A stretch of DNA of 36,450 nucleotides from Candidatus Woesearchaeota archaeon. Lineage in GTDB: Archaea; Nanobdellota; Nanobdellia; Woesearchaeales; GW2011-AR9. Positions within the stretch are counted from its first letter, which is position 1. Each line of letters begins with the position of its first letter. The stretch lies in the NCBI GenBank assembly GCA_018302605.1, contig JAGVZN010000001.1, forward strand, positions 1 to 36,450, given 5' to 3'. A model generated the notes under the pieces. That model was not told the DNA's origin, searched no databases, and saw nothing but the letters and a program-made list of their open reading frames with translations. Below are positions 1 to 7,405 of this stretch, in pieces. Position numbers and translations under genes: made by a program.

Positions 1-319
1 CGGCAAATTCGGGAGGAACTCCGATATAACACATTATTCGTTTGTAGGCATCCCGTCCACGGGTTATTCTCCAGGGGAGCATTCCGCGAATCGCCCGGCG
101 GACAAACCGGTCAGATAAGCGCGGCCGCTTTTGGCTTTTGAGAGGGTATCCCCGGCGGTCCCAGCGCTGTTTCTTTTCTGTCATGACGACAATCTTTTTT
201 CCGCTGACAACGACTTTTTCACAATTGATGACCGCAACTTCTTCTCCGAGCAGGGCATCTTTAGCGACGTATCCGGCTAATCGGCCCAGTACCATTCCCT
301 CGCCATTGTAGATTTTCAT
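1..319 (-). CDS. rpl13: 50S ribosomal protein L13 (uL13), partial
   Basis: The reverse strand from ATG at 319 encodes a protein opening MKIYNGEGMVLGRLAGYVAK, with the uL13 hallmark VLGRLA, and later KRPRLSDRFVRRAIRGMLPW and GRDAYKRIMCYIG. uL13 is an early-assembling large-subunit protein. The gene runs off the left edge, so only about 106 N-terminal residues are visible; the ORF track misses it for that reason. It is the last visible gene of the rps13-rps4-rps11-rpoD-rpl18e-rpl13 operon, 24 nt after rpl18e, the usual archaeal order (rps9 would be expected next, outside the window). Confidence 0.95.
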   Translation of the reverse strand, partial: MKIYNGEGMVLGRLAGYVAKDALLGEEVAVINCEKVVVSGKKIVVMTEKKQRWDRRGYPLKSQKRPRLSDRFVRRAIRGMLPWRITRGRDAYKRIMCYIGVPPEFA

Positions 320-343
320 GGTATTATTCTTATTTTTAGGGTA

Positions 344-684
344 TTATCCTAATATCCTCACTTTTTTCCCATCGGGATTTTTTTGGAGTAATTCCTGGAT
401 GGAAAGGACGGTCCCTTTTGCCGCTTTGATCTTTTGTTCTGCTTCTTTGGAAAAAGTGAAGGCGGCAACGGCAACTTTCTTGCTGAGATGGCCAACACTT
501 AACACTTTTCCGGGAACGACGATAGTTTCCCCGTCTCGGGCGAATTGTTCGATCTTATAGACATTGACGGTGCGCCGTTGGCGGGTTGGCTTCTGCAGAT
601 CGGCTGCAATCCTTCTCCAGAACAGACTGGTACGTGCTTTCATCTCCAGCTCCATCAGTTCATCGGGCCTGTGCGTAGGGTCAT
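344..684 (-). CDS. rpl18e: 50S ribosomal protein L18e (eL18), apparent N-terminal frameshift
   Basis: The body (RRTVNVYKIEQFARDGETIVVPGKVLSVG) is clear eL18, a large-subunit protein of the uL15/eL18 fold. The ORF track starts at 655 (MELEMKAR), which lacks the conserved archaeal N-terminus. An ATG at 684-682, only 7 nt after the rpoD stop, encodes MTLRTGPMN and then hits TGA at 657-655; RTGP is the expected eL18 start. The body continues in the -1 frame (GAA CTG ATG GAG), so one missing base, or a -1 ribosomal shift, would give RTGPM-ELMELEMKAR. Whether this is a sequencing/assembly indel or real cannot be told here. The product would be about 113 residues, normal for the family. Confidence 0.85.
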
Positions 685-691
685 TGTTGTT

Positions 692-1480
692 CTAGAGCGC
701 TTTCTCCAAAGCCTCCGTTTTTTCGATCAGGATCTGGGCAGCGGTGTCCAGCATTTCTTTACAAGAAAGCTGCCCCCAACTTTCAACGGTGAAGATGATG
801 TTGTTGGTATATTCCAGGGTAATACCATTGTCAAGATCAGCGTAATATTCCAATAAGAGAGAATCGCCCATCGCTTCTTTGTTCAATTCCAGCTTTCCAT
901 TCTTAAATGTAAAGACGCCGTCTGTCGATTGGCGGGCAACGAGTTCCGGGTTTTTGACTTTTCCCACATTCACTAACCCTTCTTTGCGGTAAAACGCCCA
1001 CCCCGGACTCCATTTTGTATGGTTCTTTCCCTGGCCCATGGCTGCGGTCATGGTCACATCGACTTTCTGTTTGGCAAGAAGCTTGACGACCGGCATATTA
1101 GCGTAGACAAATGTGCATTTTGGATCGGCACTTTCTGCTTCACCGGCATAGACATACCCTTTCTTGCCTGCTTTGAGTTTCAACTGTAATGTACAGCGGG
1201 CGCTTTTCTCGGTTATTTCTGCTTCATTTTCCGGCAGACGGTAACTCTTTAAGTCGGTCTTGATCGGGATCAGACCCAGACGTAGGGCAAGCATCTCATC
1301 ATAAAGTGCAGAATTATTTTCTTTGATTTCAACATCTTCAACAGCCAGGGTCGGAACTTCTTCGATAATCAGGCGGCGGATGGTATTGACAAATGGCTCA
1401 GAACTGCCTTTGACGAGAAACTGTAATTTGTTCTTCTTTCGTTCTTCCTTTATCTTTTCGAGTGAAAGCGCCATGATCAT
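692..1480 (-). CDS. rpoD: DNA-directed RNA polymerase subunit D (Rpo3)
   Basis: Archaeal homologue of bacterial alpha / eukaryotic Rpb3, which dimerises with RpoL to nucleate RNA polymerase assembly. The N-terminal motif series PFVNTIRRLIIEEVPTLAVE, ALYDEMLALRLGLIPIKTD and the C-terminal FTVESWG are characteristic. Length 262 aa is normal. Only scattered cysteines are present (ARC, PKC, SCK), so I see no four-cysteine ferredoxin-like cluster of the kind some archaeal RpoD proteins carry. The start is ATG 1480 or the second ATG at 1474 (MALSLEK); both follow the rps11 stop by a few bases, indicating tight co-transcription with the ribosomal genes. Confidence 0.97.
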   Translation of the reverse strand: MIMALSLEKIKEERKKNKLQFLVKGSSEPFVNTIRRLIIEEVPTLAVEDVEIKENNSALYDEMLALRLGLIPIKTDLKSYRLPENEAEITEKSARCTLQLKLKAGKKGYVYAGEAESADPKCTFVYANMPVVKLLAKQKVDVTMTAAMGQGKNHTKWSPGWAFYRKEGLVNVGKVKNPELVARQSTDGVFTFKNGKLELNKEAMGDSLLLEYYADLDNGITLEYTNNIIFTVESWGQLSCKEMLDTAAQILIEKTEALEKAL

Positions 1481-1482
1481 TC

Positions 1483-1926
1483 TTAGACGCGTCGTCCGCG
1501 TCGTCCTCCTTTCATCCGACAGCCGTTATGCGGCTCCGGTGTCACTTCTTCGATCTTCCCGATCCGAATCCCTACCCGGGAAAGAGTCCTGATCACCGCC
1601 TGCGCACCGGGACCGGGACTACGCGGCCCATTGTGTCCGCCGCGCGCTCGTACTCGGATGTACAGACCATTAATCCCTTTCTCCCGGCAGATTTCAGCGA
1701 CTTTCTTAGCGATGCCCATGGCCGCCGTCGGTGAACTCTCCAGGCGATCTGATTTTACCATCTGTCCGCCGCTGGAACGGGCGATCGTTTCGCTGCCCGT
1801 GACATCGGTGACGGTAACGATAGTATTATTATAGGTGGAAAGGATGTGGGCGATTCCCCAGCGCATTCTCTGATCAGAGCGTGGACCGGATTCACGTTGG
1901 ACTTGTTCAACGATTTGTTTTTTCAT
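1483..1926 (-). CDS. rps11: 30S ribosomal protein S11 (uS11)
   Basis: Platform protein of the small subunit. [19 protein letters not shown], the [10 protein letters not shown] stretch and the C-terminal [21 protein letters not shown] are archaeal uS11. Length of 147 aa is typical for archaea (N-terminal extension included). A GAGGAA Shine-Dalgarno-like motif lies about 7 nt before ATG 1926, and the gene follows rps4 by only 4 nt. Confidence 0.97.
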   Translation of the reverse strand: MKKQIVEQVQRESGPRSDQRMRWGIAHILSTYNNTIVTVTDVTGSETIARSSGGQMVKSDRLESSPTAAMGIAKKVAEICREKGINGLYIRVRARGGHNGPRSPGPGAQAVIRTLSRVGIRIGKIEEVTPEPHNGCRMKGGRRGRRV

Positions 1927-1930
1927 GTTT

Positions 1931-2578
1931 TTATTCCTCTACTGCAACCACTGGGATTTCGGTGGCAGGCACACTGCTCTCTGATTTCTGGCCTGCTGCT
2001 GCAGCCATCTTTTTTGCTGGAGTTTTCTTCAATGGTTTCTCTTCTACAGCGGGAGCCTCAGCAGTTTCTCGCGTGCGCTCGGGATGATCTTCTGTCGCTA
2101 ATGGTGATACCGTTTTAAATGTAAGTATGCTTTCCTCATCTCGTGATACAAGGAAAGATGGTGATGTTATCTCTTTGCCATCGACAAGGATATGTCGATG
2201 GGTGATAAATTGCCGCGCCTGCTTCATCGTTCTGGCAAGGCCTTTCCGACAGATCTGGCTTTGCAGGCGCCGTTCCAAGATGTCTTTTAATTCCAACCCC
2301 AGGATCTGATCAAGCCCCGCTCCCTGAGCGATGATCCCGGTTCGAAATAATTTATCGAGAATCTGTGATTTTTCTTTTTCTGCTTGGGCGGTTGTTAAAG
2401 CAGTGAATTTCTTTGCCAAAATTTTGTAGCGCCGAAGAAATGAACTGGCAATGTAGATCTCATGTTTATTCTTTAACCCATATTCCCGGACAAGGACTTT
2501 TTCTGTTTCGATAGCTGTCTTATTCCAAGGATGCAGTGGTGTCTCGTACTTCCTTCGATATTGTTTTGGGTCTCCCAT
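1931..2578 (-). CDS. rps4: 30S ribosomal protein S4 (uS4)
   Basis: Primary 16S rRNA-binding protein. The N-terminus [18 protein letters not shown] is a typical archaeal uS4 start, and the S4 RNA-binding domain is visible near residues 105-150 ([40 protein letters not shown]). Residues from about 160 to the end form a low-complexity Glu/Lys/Ala/Pro-rich tail, longer than the core family. A 77-nt A/T-rich spacer separates it from rps13, the only sizeable gap in the operon, so a secondary promoter or processing site is possible but not shown. Confidence 0.97.
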   Translation of the reverse strand: MGDPKQYRRKYETPLHPWNKTAIETEKVLVREYGLKNKHEIYIASSFLRRYKILAKKFTALTTAQAEKEKSQILDKLFRTGIIAQGAGLDQILGLELKDILERRLQSQICRKGLARTMKQARQFITHRHILVDGKEITSPSFLVSRDEESILTFKTVSPLATEDHPERTRETAEAPAVEEKPLKKTPAKKMAAAAGQKSESSVPATEIPVVAVEE

Positions 2579-2655
2579 GTTTTTTGGTTAGGCTGTTTAT
2601 TTTGAGATTATGTTTTTTATTTTCTGATTTTGCTCTTTACTTTATCTTAAAGATA

Positions 2656-3156
2656 CTATTTCTTCGCTGCCGGTGCTGCTTTCTTCTTGGATACTCCGAC
2701 AACTTTACCTTTATTTCGGCGGAAATTAGACCGCGTGCGCTGTCCGCGCGTTGGCTGGCCATGGATGTGCCTCCAGCCACGGTAGGCTTTGATCTTCTTC
2801 AATCGTTTAACATCATTTTCCTGAACAAAATGAAGCGTGCCGGTCAGGAGATGCTTATCTTCCCCATTCTCATAATCTTTTCTGCGGTTAAGCATCCAAT
2901 CAGGGAAACCATAGGCTGTCGGGCTGGTCACGATTTTGTCGAGCATGCTGATCTGTTCAGGAGAGAGGGTACCTGTCTTGGTCGATTTGCGCACTTTTGC
3001 CGACGTACAGACTGCGTCAGCAAAGCGCAGACCGACACCTTTGATATTAGTCAAAGCAAAACGGACTGCTTTTTCCCCAGGAAGGTCGACATTGGCAATA
3101 CGGACAATGTGCTTGAAATTTGCGGGTAATGCTTTCTCTTGAACTTTTTCTGCCAT
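2656..3156 (-). CDS. rps13: 30S ribosomal protein S13 (uS13)
   Basis: Head protein of the small subunit contacting the P-site tRNA. HIVRIANVDLPGEKAVRFAL, the GVGLRFADAVC helix-hairpin-helix region and the C-terminal RHIHGQPTRGQRTRSNFRR signature identify it. It has a basic Lys/Ala tail. At 166 aa it is slightly longer than the bacterial protein, as usual in archaea. First gene of the operon; the promoter is about 107 nt upstream (TATA at 3263-3270). Confidence 0.97.
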   Translation of the reverse strand: MAEKVQEKALPANFKHIVRIANVDLPGEKAVRFALTNIKGVGLRFADAVCTSAKVRKSTKTGTLSPEQISMLDKIVTSPTAYGFPDWMLNRRKDYENGEDKHLLTGTLHFVQENDVKRLKKIKAYRGWRHIHGQPTRGQRTRSNFRRNKGKVVGVSKKKAAPAAKK

Positions 3157-3211
3157 TTTTGTTATAATTTTAGGTAATCAGCGAGAGAACGATTTAAAAC
3201 TTACACATGGT

Positions 3212-3270
3212 AAGTCCTTTGCGCGTTAACTCGGACTTGGTGGAGAGTGGAAAAGGGGGTGATTTATAAA
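3212..3270 (-). promoter_or_regulatory. rps13 operon promoter and leader hairpin
   Basis: On the minus strand TTTATAAA at 3270-3263 is a good archaeal TATA box, placing transcription start near 3240 and giving an approximately 80-nt untranslated leader, unusual in this window where most leaders are absent. The leader opens with an AAGTCC/GGACTT inverted repeat (3238-3233 with 3217-3212, 15-nt loop), followed by a four-codon ATG-TGT-AAG-TTT-TAA mini-ORF. A structured leader fits autogenous control of a ribosomal operon; that role is inference. Confidence 0.5.
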
Positions 3271-3286
3271 GGTTTCGGCGGAAGTG

Positions 3287-3294
3287 ATTTAAAG
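3287..3294 (+). promoter_or_regulatory. TATA box of the mntA-hepT pair
   Basis: ATTTAAAG centred 24 nt before ATG 3314 gives a leaderless start and argues against the ORF-track start at 3299 (a TTG that would lie upstream of transcription start). Confidence 0.5.
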
Positions 3295-3313
3295 CAGTTT
3301 GCTACTACTTACT

Positions 3314-3697
3314 ATGATGAATTTAGATCGGAATGTGGATCGGTTGGTTAATCAGCTGAAGCGTGATAAAAGCGTGCTTGCGGTGTATCTGTTCGGTTCT
3401 CACGGCACCCGCCGGGAAACCCCGCTTTCTGATGTCGACATTTGTGTTTTTACTAAAACGACAACTAAAAGCGATATTTTAAACATCAAGTCATTTGGTT
3501 CGGATAAATTTGATATCTCTCTTTTTGATACGCTTCCTATTTATCTCAAGTCGGAAGTGTTTAAAGGAAAACCATTGTTTGTCCGGGATCGTTATTTTAT
3601 CGCAGAAAAATTCGCCCAATCTTTTCGTCAATATCAAGATTTTAAAAAATATGAACGGGGCTTCTGGGATGCAGCGCGAAAAAAAGCTTTAGCATGA
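3314..3697 (+). CDS. mntA: MntA-type minimal nucleotidyltransferase antitoxin
   Basis: Polymerase-beta-superfamily minimal nucleotidyltransferase. The signature G-S-X10-D-x-D is intact: LFGSHGTRRETPLSDVDICV. In the MntA-HepT systems studied, this enzyme adds AMP to a tyrosine of the HEPN toxin and so silences it. The start is ATG 3314 (or 3317), set by the TATA box at 3287-3294. The stop overlaps the hepT ATG by 4 nt (ATGA), indicating translational coupling. At about 127 aa the length fits the family. Confidence 0.88.
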   Translation: MMNLDRNVDRLVNQLKRDKSVLAVYLFGSHGTRRETPLSDVDICVFTKTTTKSDILNIKSFGSDKFDISLFDTLPIYLKSEVFKGKPLFVRDRYFIAEKFAQSFRQYQDFKKYERGFWDAARKKALA

Positions 3698-4092
3698 AAA
3701 AAACAAAACTGTTCACGGATATACAGAAATATCTCGACGATCTCGAAGAGCTTCTTCCTGCGACTGAGGATGATTTTCTCAATGACAAAAAAGCGCAGTA
3801 CGGTATCCCCATGCTCCTGCTAAACATCATCAATGCTTGTATTGACCTCGCCAATGAAGTGATCACTATCCAGCAACTGGGTTATCCAACCAGTTATCGT
3901 GAATCTTTTCAGCTATTGGAGAGAAGAAAGATTATTTCCAAAGAATTGTCTCAAAAGATGCAGAGTTTTGTTGGCTTGCGCAATCTCCTGGCTCATGAAT
4001 ATGGAGACATTAATTTTGAGATCCTTTACGAACAAGCGCAAGACCTTCAGGTGATCGAGCAATTCAAAAAAAAGATGGTTGTTCATTTCTAG
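3694..4092 (+). CDS. hepT: HepT-like HEPN ribonuclease toxin
   Basis: DUF86/HepT family, all-alpha HEPN fold. The catalytic R-X4-H-x-Y motif is present as RNLLAHEY in the C-terminal third (about residue 96-103); the Tyr is the residue AMPylated by MntA in characterised pairs. The helix IINACIDLANEVITIQQLG corresponds to the family's first long helix. It is directly coupled to mntA by a 4-nt overlap. All catalytic residues are present, so I expect an active RNase toxin neutralised by its neighbour. Confidence 0.88.
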   Translation: MKKTKLFTDIQKYLDDLEELLPATEDDFLNDKKAQYGIPMLLLNIINACIDLANEVITIQQLGYPTSYRESFQLLERRKIISKELSQKMQSFVGLRNLLAHEYGDINFEILYEQAQDLQVIEQFKKKMVVHF

Positions 4093-4142
4093 TTCTTGCT
4101 GACTGCGTCCTGGCTTGCCGGATTACCTTTTGAGAAGTTCGG

Positions 4143-4167
4143 ATAATTCAATTATTGATCTACAAAC
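4143..4167. repeat. Copy 1 of a 25-bp A/T palindromic repeat
   Basis: ATAATTCAATTATTGATC and following TACAAAC match 22021-22045 with one substitution; similarity extends more weakly on both sides. The core ATAATTCAATTAT is palindromic. Here it overlaps the last codons and stop of the primase gene on the minus strand. Confidence 0.5.
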
Positions 4168-5621
4168 CTTTCTTTCATATCTTCTTTCATCTCTTCTCTT
4201 TTCACTTTGTTCATCATCTCTTCTCCTTTTTTGTCTCCTTCTCTTTTCACTTCAACTTCTTTCTTCTTCCTTCCCCGCTTTCCTTTCTGTTCTTCCTCTT
4301 CCCGATCCTGCAGGTAGCGTTTCCAGCGGATGAGCGTATAATTTACCGGATTCCTGATCTTCTTGCAGAGGCTATCCGGCCGGCATACACCCAATCCCAA
4401 ATAATACGCTTCGTTATCGCAATTAGGCGGCAATCTCTCCCCCGGCTTGAGATGCTGTAATTGTCCTTTGAGGTACACTTCCCGCAGCGGCGGCTGGTTT
4501 TTCTCCGTATTCCAGGCGTGCAGAAATTCTTCGATCTGTTCTTTATTCCAGCCCAGTTTTCCCAGAAAACCACTCATGCAGAAGATTGCCCGCTTTTTTC
4601 CATCGGCCAGCCCTTGCAGGATCAATTTCATGCAGGGAGGAAAAAAATCTTCTTTGATCGGGCTCTGGATCACTAATTCATCATACTCTCTTTCTTTCTT
4701 CTTCTCTCTGGGCTCTTCAAATTTAACCTGATAATCTAGGGCTTGGACCAGCAGGCGTCTTCCACTTTCTCCTTGTACGTTTTGTTCCAGGAAGCGATAG
4801 TGTGGAACGACTAATTCGGGCTTGGCCATTTCTTTTTCAAATTGCATGACCTGATCTGGGGCGATGGGCAGCGAAACCAAACCTGATTTTTCATGCAAAC
4901 TATAGGGCATCCGATAGAGATGGCGGGACGAAATTAGGATAGTATCGATCTCGAGGAATTTATCAACCTGCAGTTTGCCGACCTTGCTTCCATCTTTCTT
5001 CTGAGTATAACGGATGATCTCTTCTGCGGGGAGATGTACTTTTTCTTTCACGGCACTAAAATCATTATCTTCCATAATCATGATGCGCCGTCCCAATTCA
5101 TCCGCAATATGCTCTTTAACATAATAGGCGATCTTTTTTGCTGCTTCGGGAAACAGCATCTTTGTTGCTATTCCTCCGACTTCTTGTGGAAATGCCTCAA
5201 AAGGCACGCCGATATGGAAACCTTTGTTGCCGCTAAATTTCACCGAAAGATCTTTCACTTCACAATAACGCAGAAACTTCACGATTAAATCAGCGCAGAT
5301 CCGGCTGTATTCAAAAATCTTGCAGTCAATATCGAGAACTAAATCCCAGCCGATGCGCAAATGGTCTAACTCTTTCTTGGGCAGAGTACTGTCTAACGCT
5401 AAAGGGTTTGCCCAGCGTTCCTCACTGGCATGAAACGAAGTGGCATTCTTCAACGCCAGTTCCAAGATTTCCCGGGGATAGGTCAGCGTGTCCGGCCGTT
5501 TGCCGAAACTATCACCGAAGCGCACGCCGATTTCTTTATCCCGGGCATGATCAACAAGCGCATCCTCGATCTCTTTCCGTTTGTAATATTTAAGCAGGAT
5601 GCTTTTGGTCAGAAGAGCCAT
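4152..5621 (-). CDS. priS: Single-chain DNA primase, PriS catalytic domain fused to PriL Fe-S domain
   Basis: Replicative primase. Residues 1-300 are PriS: the catalytic acidic pair is in GWDLVLDIDCK (D97, D99), SGNKGFHIGVP (130-140) is the nucleotide-binding motif, and LEIDTILISSRHLYRMPYSL (223-242) carries the third acidic residue and the Arg/His triphosphate-binding segment. Residues 325-430 match the PriL C-terminal 4Fe-4S domain: cysteines C330 (FPPC), C401 (PPNC), C413 (GVC), C419 (SLC), then NPVNY. Archaeal PriS and PriL are normally separate proteins; a fused primase is known from Nanoarchaeum. No PriL N-terminal domain or PriS zinc knuckle is evident. The last 50 residues are a highly charged Lys/Glu tail. 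The start at 5621 follows TATA-like TTTTAAACA at 5649-5641 by 20-28 nt, giving a leaderless mRNA. Confidence 0.9.
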   Translation of the reverse strand: MALLTKSILLKYYKRKEIEDALVDHARDKEIGVRFGDSFGKRPDTLTYPREILELALKNATSFHASEERWANPLALDSTLPKKELDHLRIGWDLVLDIDCKIFEYSRICADLIVKFLRYCEVKDLSVKFSGNKGFHIGVPFEAFPQEVGGIATKMLFPEAAKKIAYYVKEHIADELGRRIMIMEDNDFSAVKEKVHLPAEEIIRYTQKKDGSKVGKLQVDKFLEIDTILISSRHLYRMPYSLHEKSGLVSLPIAPDQVMQFEKEMAKPELVVPHYRFLEQNVQGESGRRLLVQALDYQVKFEEPREKKKEREYDELVIQSPIKEDFFPPCMKLILQGLADGKKRAIFCMSGFLGKLGWNKEQIEEFLHAWNTEKNQPPLREVYLKGQLQHLKPGERLPPNCDNEAYYLGLGVCRPDSLCKKIRNPVNYTLIRWKRYLQDREEEEQKGKRGRKKKEVEVKREGDKKGEEMMNKVKREEMKEDMKERFVDQ

Positions 5622-5640
5622 GATTTGTCAGTGGAAGCGA

Positions 5641-5672
5641 TGTTTAAAATAGTTTTCCATTCATTTTATATA
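5641..5672. promoter_or_regulatory. Divergent promoters between primase and MutS-like gene
   Basis: Minus-strand TTTTAAACA (5649-5641) serves the primase start at 5621. Plus-strand TTTTATATA (5664-5672) lies about 26 nt before ATG 5694 of the MutS-like gene. Both imply leaderless transcripts and both argue against the ORF-track start at 5430, which lies inside the primase gene. Confidence 0.6.
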
Positions 5673-5693
5673 GGAGTGCTTTCCTCAGCCCAA

Positions 5694-7373
5694 ATGATGA
5701 AATCGTATCCCCTACCTTCCGACAGCCTGATCAAGTGGGAAGTTGCTCCGCGAGACATATCCGATTTTACGTTTCAGCATCCTCTGCGCCAGACGCGCTG
5801 GGATGATCTGGAAATACATTATCGGTCTAAGCGGGAATCCAAGGTGCATGATCCGTTGTTTAATCTCCAGTATGTCCGAGATATAGAGGCGCGTTACTTC
5901 GCTCATCTGTTTAGTTTTTCAGAAGCGTCCCTCCCCGGAGGATCGCGGTTAGACCCTCAGTTTGCACACATGCTTACAAAATCTGCTCAGGGAGGGGTTA
6001 TCGAACTCCTCGACTTTCCGTTCAAAGATGTTAATACAATACATCAGTTTCAGGACGGCGTGGAAGAAGTACGCGCCAATGCCACGCTGAATAACCTCAC
6101 ATTTTTAACGAATCTCGGTCGTGTCATGGGGGCCCTACAAGTGGCCGAAGGCGCGAAGTATGATCAGATAATCCAAGCTGAACGAGAAGTTTATCGGGTG
6201 GTTGATGCCGTTGTTGAACAATTTCCGGATGTTTCTTCAAAACTGTGGACAGACCTCCGCCTCTTTCTCCTCTCTTCACAGATGAGGGACAGTCCTTTAG
6301 ATGATTATCGCCAACTGCTTCATGCCGAGAAGATCACGATGACTGCTTCTTTGAAAGGAGTGCCTGTTTTTGACATTGCGGTCGGCGGTAGAGAACATCA
6401 ATGGGAGCAGCTTGACTCGTATTGGCCGTCTCGGGTTCTTCAGGGAAGTTATCAGCGCTGGAAAGCGTTTAGCCTGATCAAAGATGTTGTAGCTCTGGCG
6501 ATTACGACCATCGGCGTTGCTCACACCGTTGACGCATACGGGCTGGCGCGCGCTGAATTTGGCAACCCTCTTTCACTTACCGGACTAGGACATCCCTTGC
6601 TATACTATCAGGCAAAATATGGTCGAATATCCGGTTTTCAACCGAATGATGTGCGCTTCTCTCCTCAGGAACAATTACTGTTTGTTACCGGTCCGACGGA
6701 AGGGGGAAAGACAACCGTCGCAAGGAGTGTCGGCACAGCCGTGCTTATGGCGCATGCCATTGGCTATGTTTGTGCTGAATCTGCCCGTGTTCCCTTGTTC
6801 ACAAATATGCTGAGTTCGTTTGTCCACACTGATGATTTTGCTTCGGGTATCTCAACTTTTCGGGCTGAAGCAGAAAGCCTTAATGCACAATATGCGGTCA
6901 TGGATGACCAGACTTTTTTTGTTGGCGATGAGACTTTGCGCACTAGTGAACCCTCCGTCGGTCCCGAACTGCTTCCACCAATCACCCGGGCGCTCTTGGC
7001 AAAAGGGATTACCGGCGTTATCGCCACGCATTATCACGATGCCATCAGGCAATTCGAGGGCCATCCCCAGATAAAATGCCAGCAGATCAAGCCGGAGCGC
7101 TTCTTTGCGCTAGAAGATGGTGTTTCTCCGGGCGGATATGCGTTTGAATCGGCGCAGCGGGCAGGCCTTCATCCGGAATTACTCGGCGAACGGGCGCGGG
7201 ATGAATATGTTTCTCCAGAAAAACCATCTCAGTCTTTTACTGTCCGCCCCACTGTGCTTCATGACAAGAAATTGCCTCCGCATTCGTTGGAGGAACTAAT
7301 GCAAGCCACAGAAATTCCCCACACAAAGGTTCTCATCAAAACACGATTGACCCCTTTGCCGAAAGAAAATTGA
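5694..7373 (+). CDS. MutS-family ATPase lacking the mismatch-recognition domain
   Basis: About 559 aa. The C-terminal third is a MutS domain V ATPase: Walker A FVTGPTEGGKTTVARSV (residues about 330-346, cf. GPNxxGKST), Walker B FFVGDETLRTSEP (about 408-420, D412/E413) and the H-loop GVIATHYHDAIRQF. The N-terminal part is helical and resembles the MutS core/lever; no Phe-x-Glu mismatch-binding domain is visible. Walker A has Thr for the usual Asn and the signature loop after DE is unusual, so substrates are unknown; a role in recombination or DNA structure processing is more likely than classic mismatch repair. I chose ATG 5694 over the track start 5430 because of the TATA box at 5664-5672. 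Confidence 0.78.
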   Translation: MMKSYPLPSDSLIKWEVAPRDISDFTFQHPLRQTRWDDLEIHYRSKRESKVHDPLFNLQYVRDIEARYFAHLFSFSEASLPGGSRLDPQFAHMLTKSAQGGVIELLDFPFKDVNTIHQFQDGVEEVRANATLNNLTFLTNLGRVMGALQVAEGAKYDQIIQAEREVYRVVDAVVEQFPDVSSKLWTDLRLFLLSSQMRDSPLDDYRQLLHAEKITMTASLKGVPVFDIAVGGREHQWEQLDSYWPSRVLQGSYQRWKAFSLIKDVVALAITTIGVAHTVDAYGLARAEFGNPLSLTGLGHPLLYYQAKYGRISGFQPNDVRFSPQEQLLFVTGPTEGGKTTVARSVGTAVLMAHAIGYVCAESARVPLFTNMLSSFVHTDDFASGISTFRAEAESLNAQYAVMDDQTFFVGDETLRTSEPSVGPELLPPITRALLAKGITGVIATHYHDAIRQFEGHPQIKCQQIKPERFFALEDGVSPGGYAFESAQRAGLHPELLGERARDEYVSPEKPSQSFTVRPTVLHDKKLPPHSLEELMQATEIPHTKVLIKTRLTPLPKEN

Positions 7374-7388
7374 TCTTCTGAAGAAGAT
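7373..7388. terminator. Possible bidirectional hairpin between convergent genes
   Basis: ATCTTCT-GA-AGAAGAT forms a 7-bp stem overlapping the end of the MutS-like gene and facing the convergent HAD gene. There is no strong T-tract, so confidence is low. Confidence 0.3.
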
Positions 7389-7405
7389 TTCGCTAGTGAA
7401 GATGA

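Noticed and set aside
3157-3313. Possible tRNA gene upstream of rps13 (several short stems)
   Set aside because: No T-loop GTTCRA pattern, no acceptor pairing and no CCA; the region is explained by TATA boxes and one hairpin.
5430-5693. N-terminal extension of the MutS-like ORF
   Set aside because: It lies inside the primase gene on the other strand, and a TATA box at 5664-5672 sets the start at 5694.
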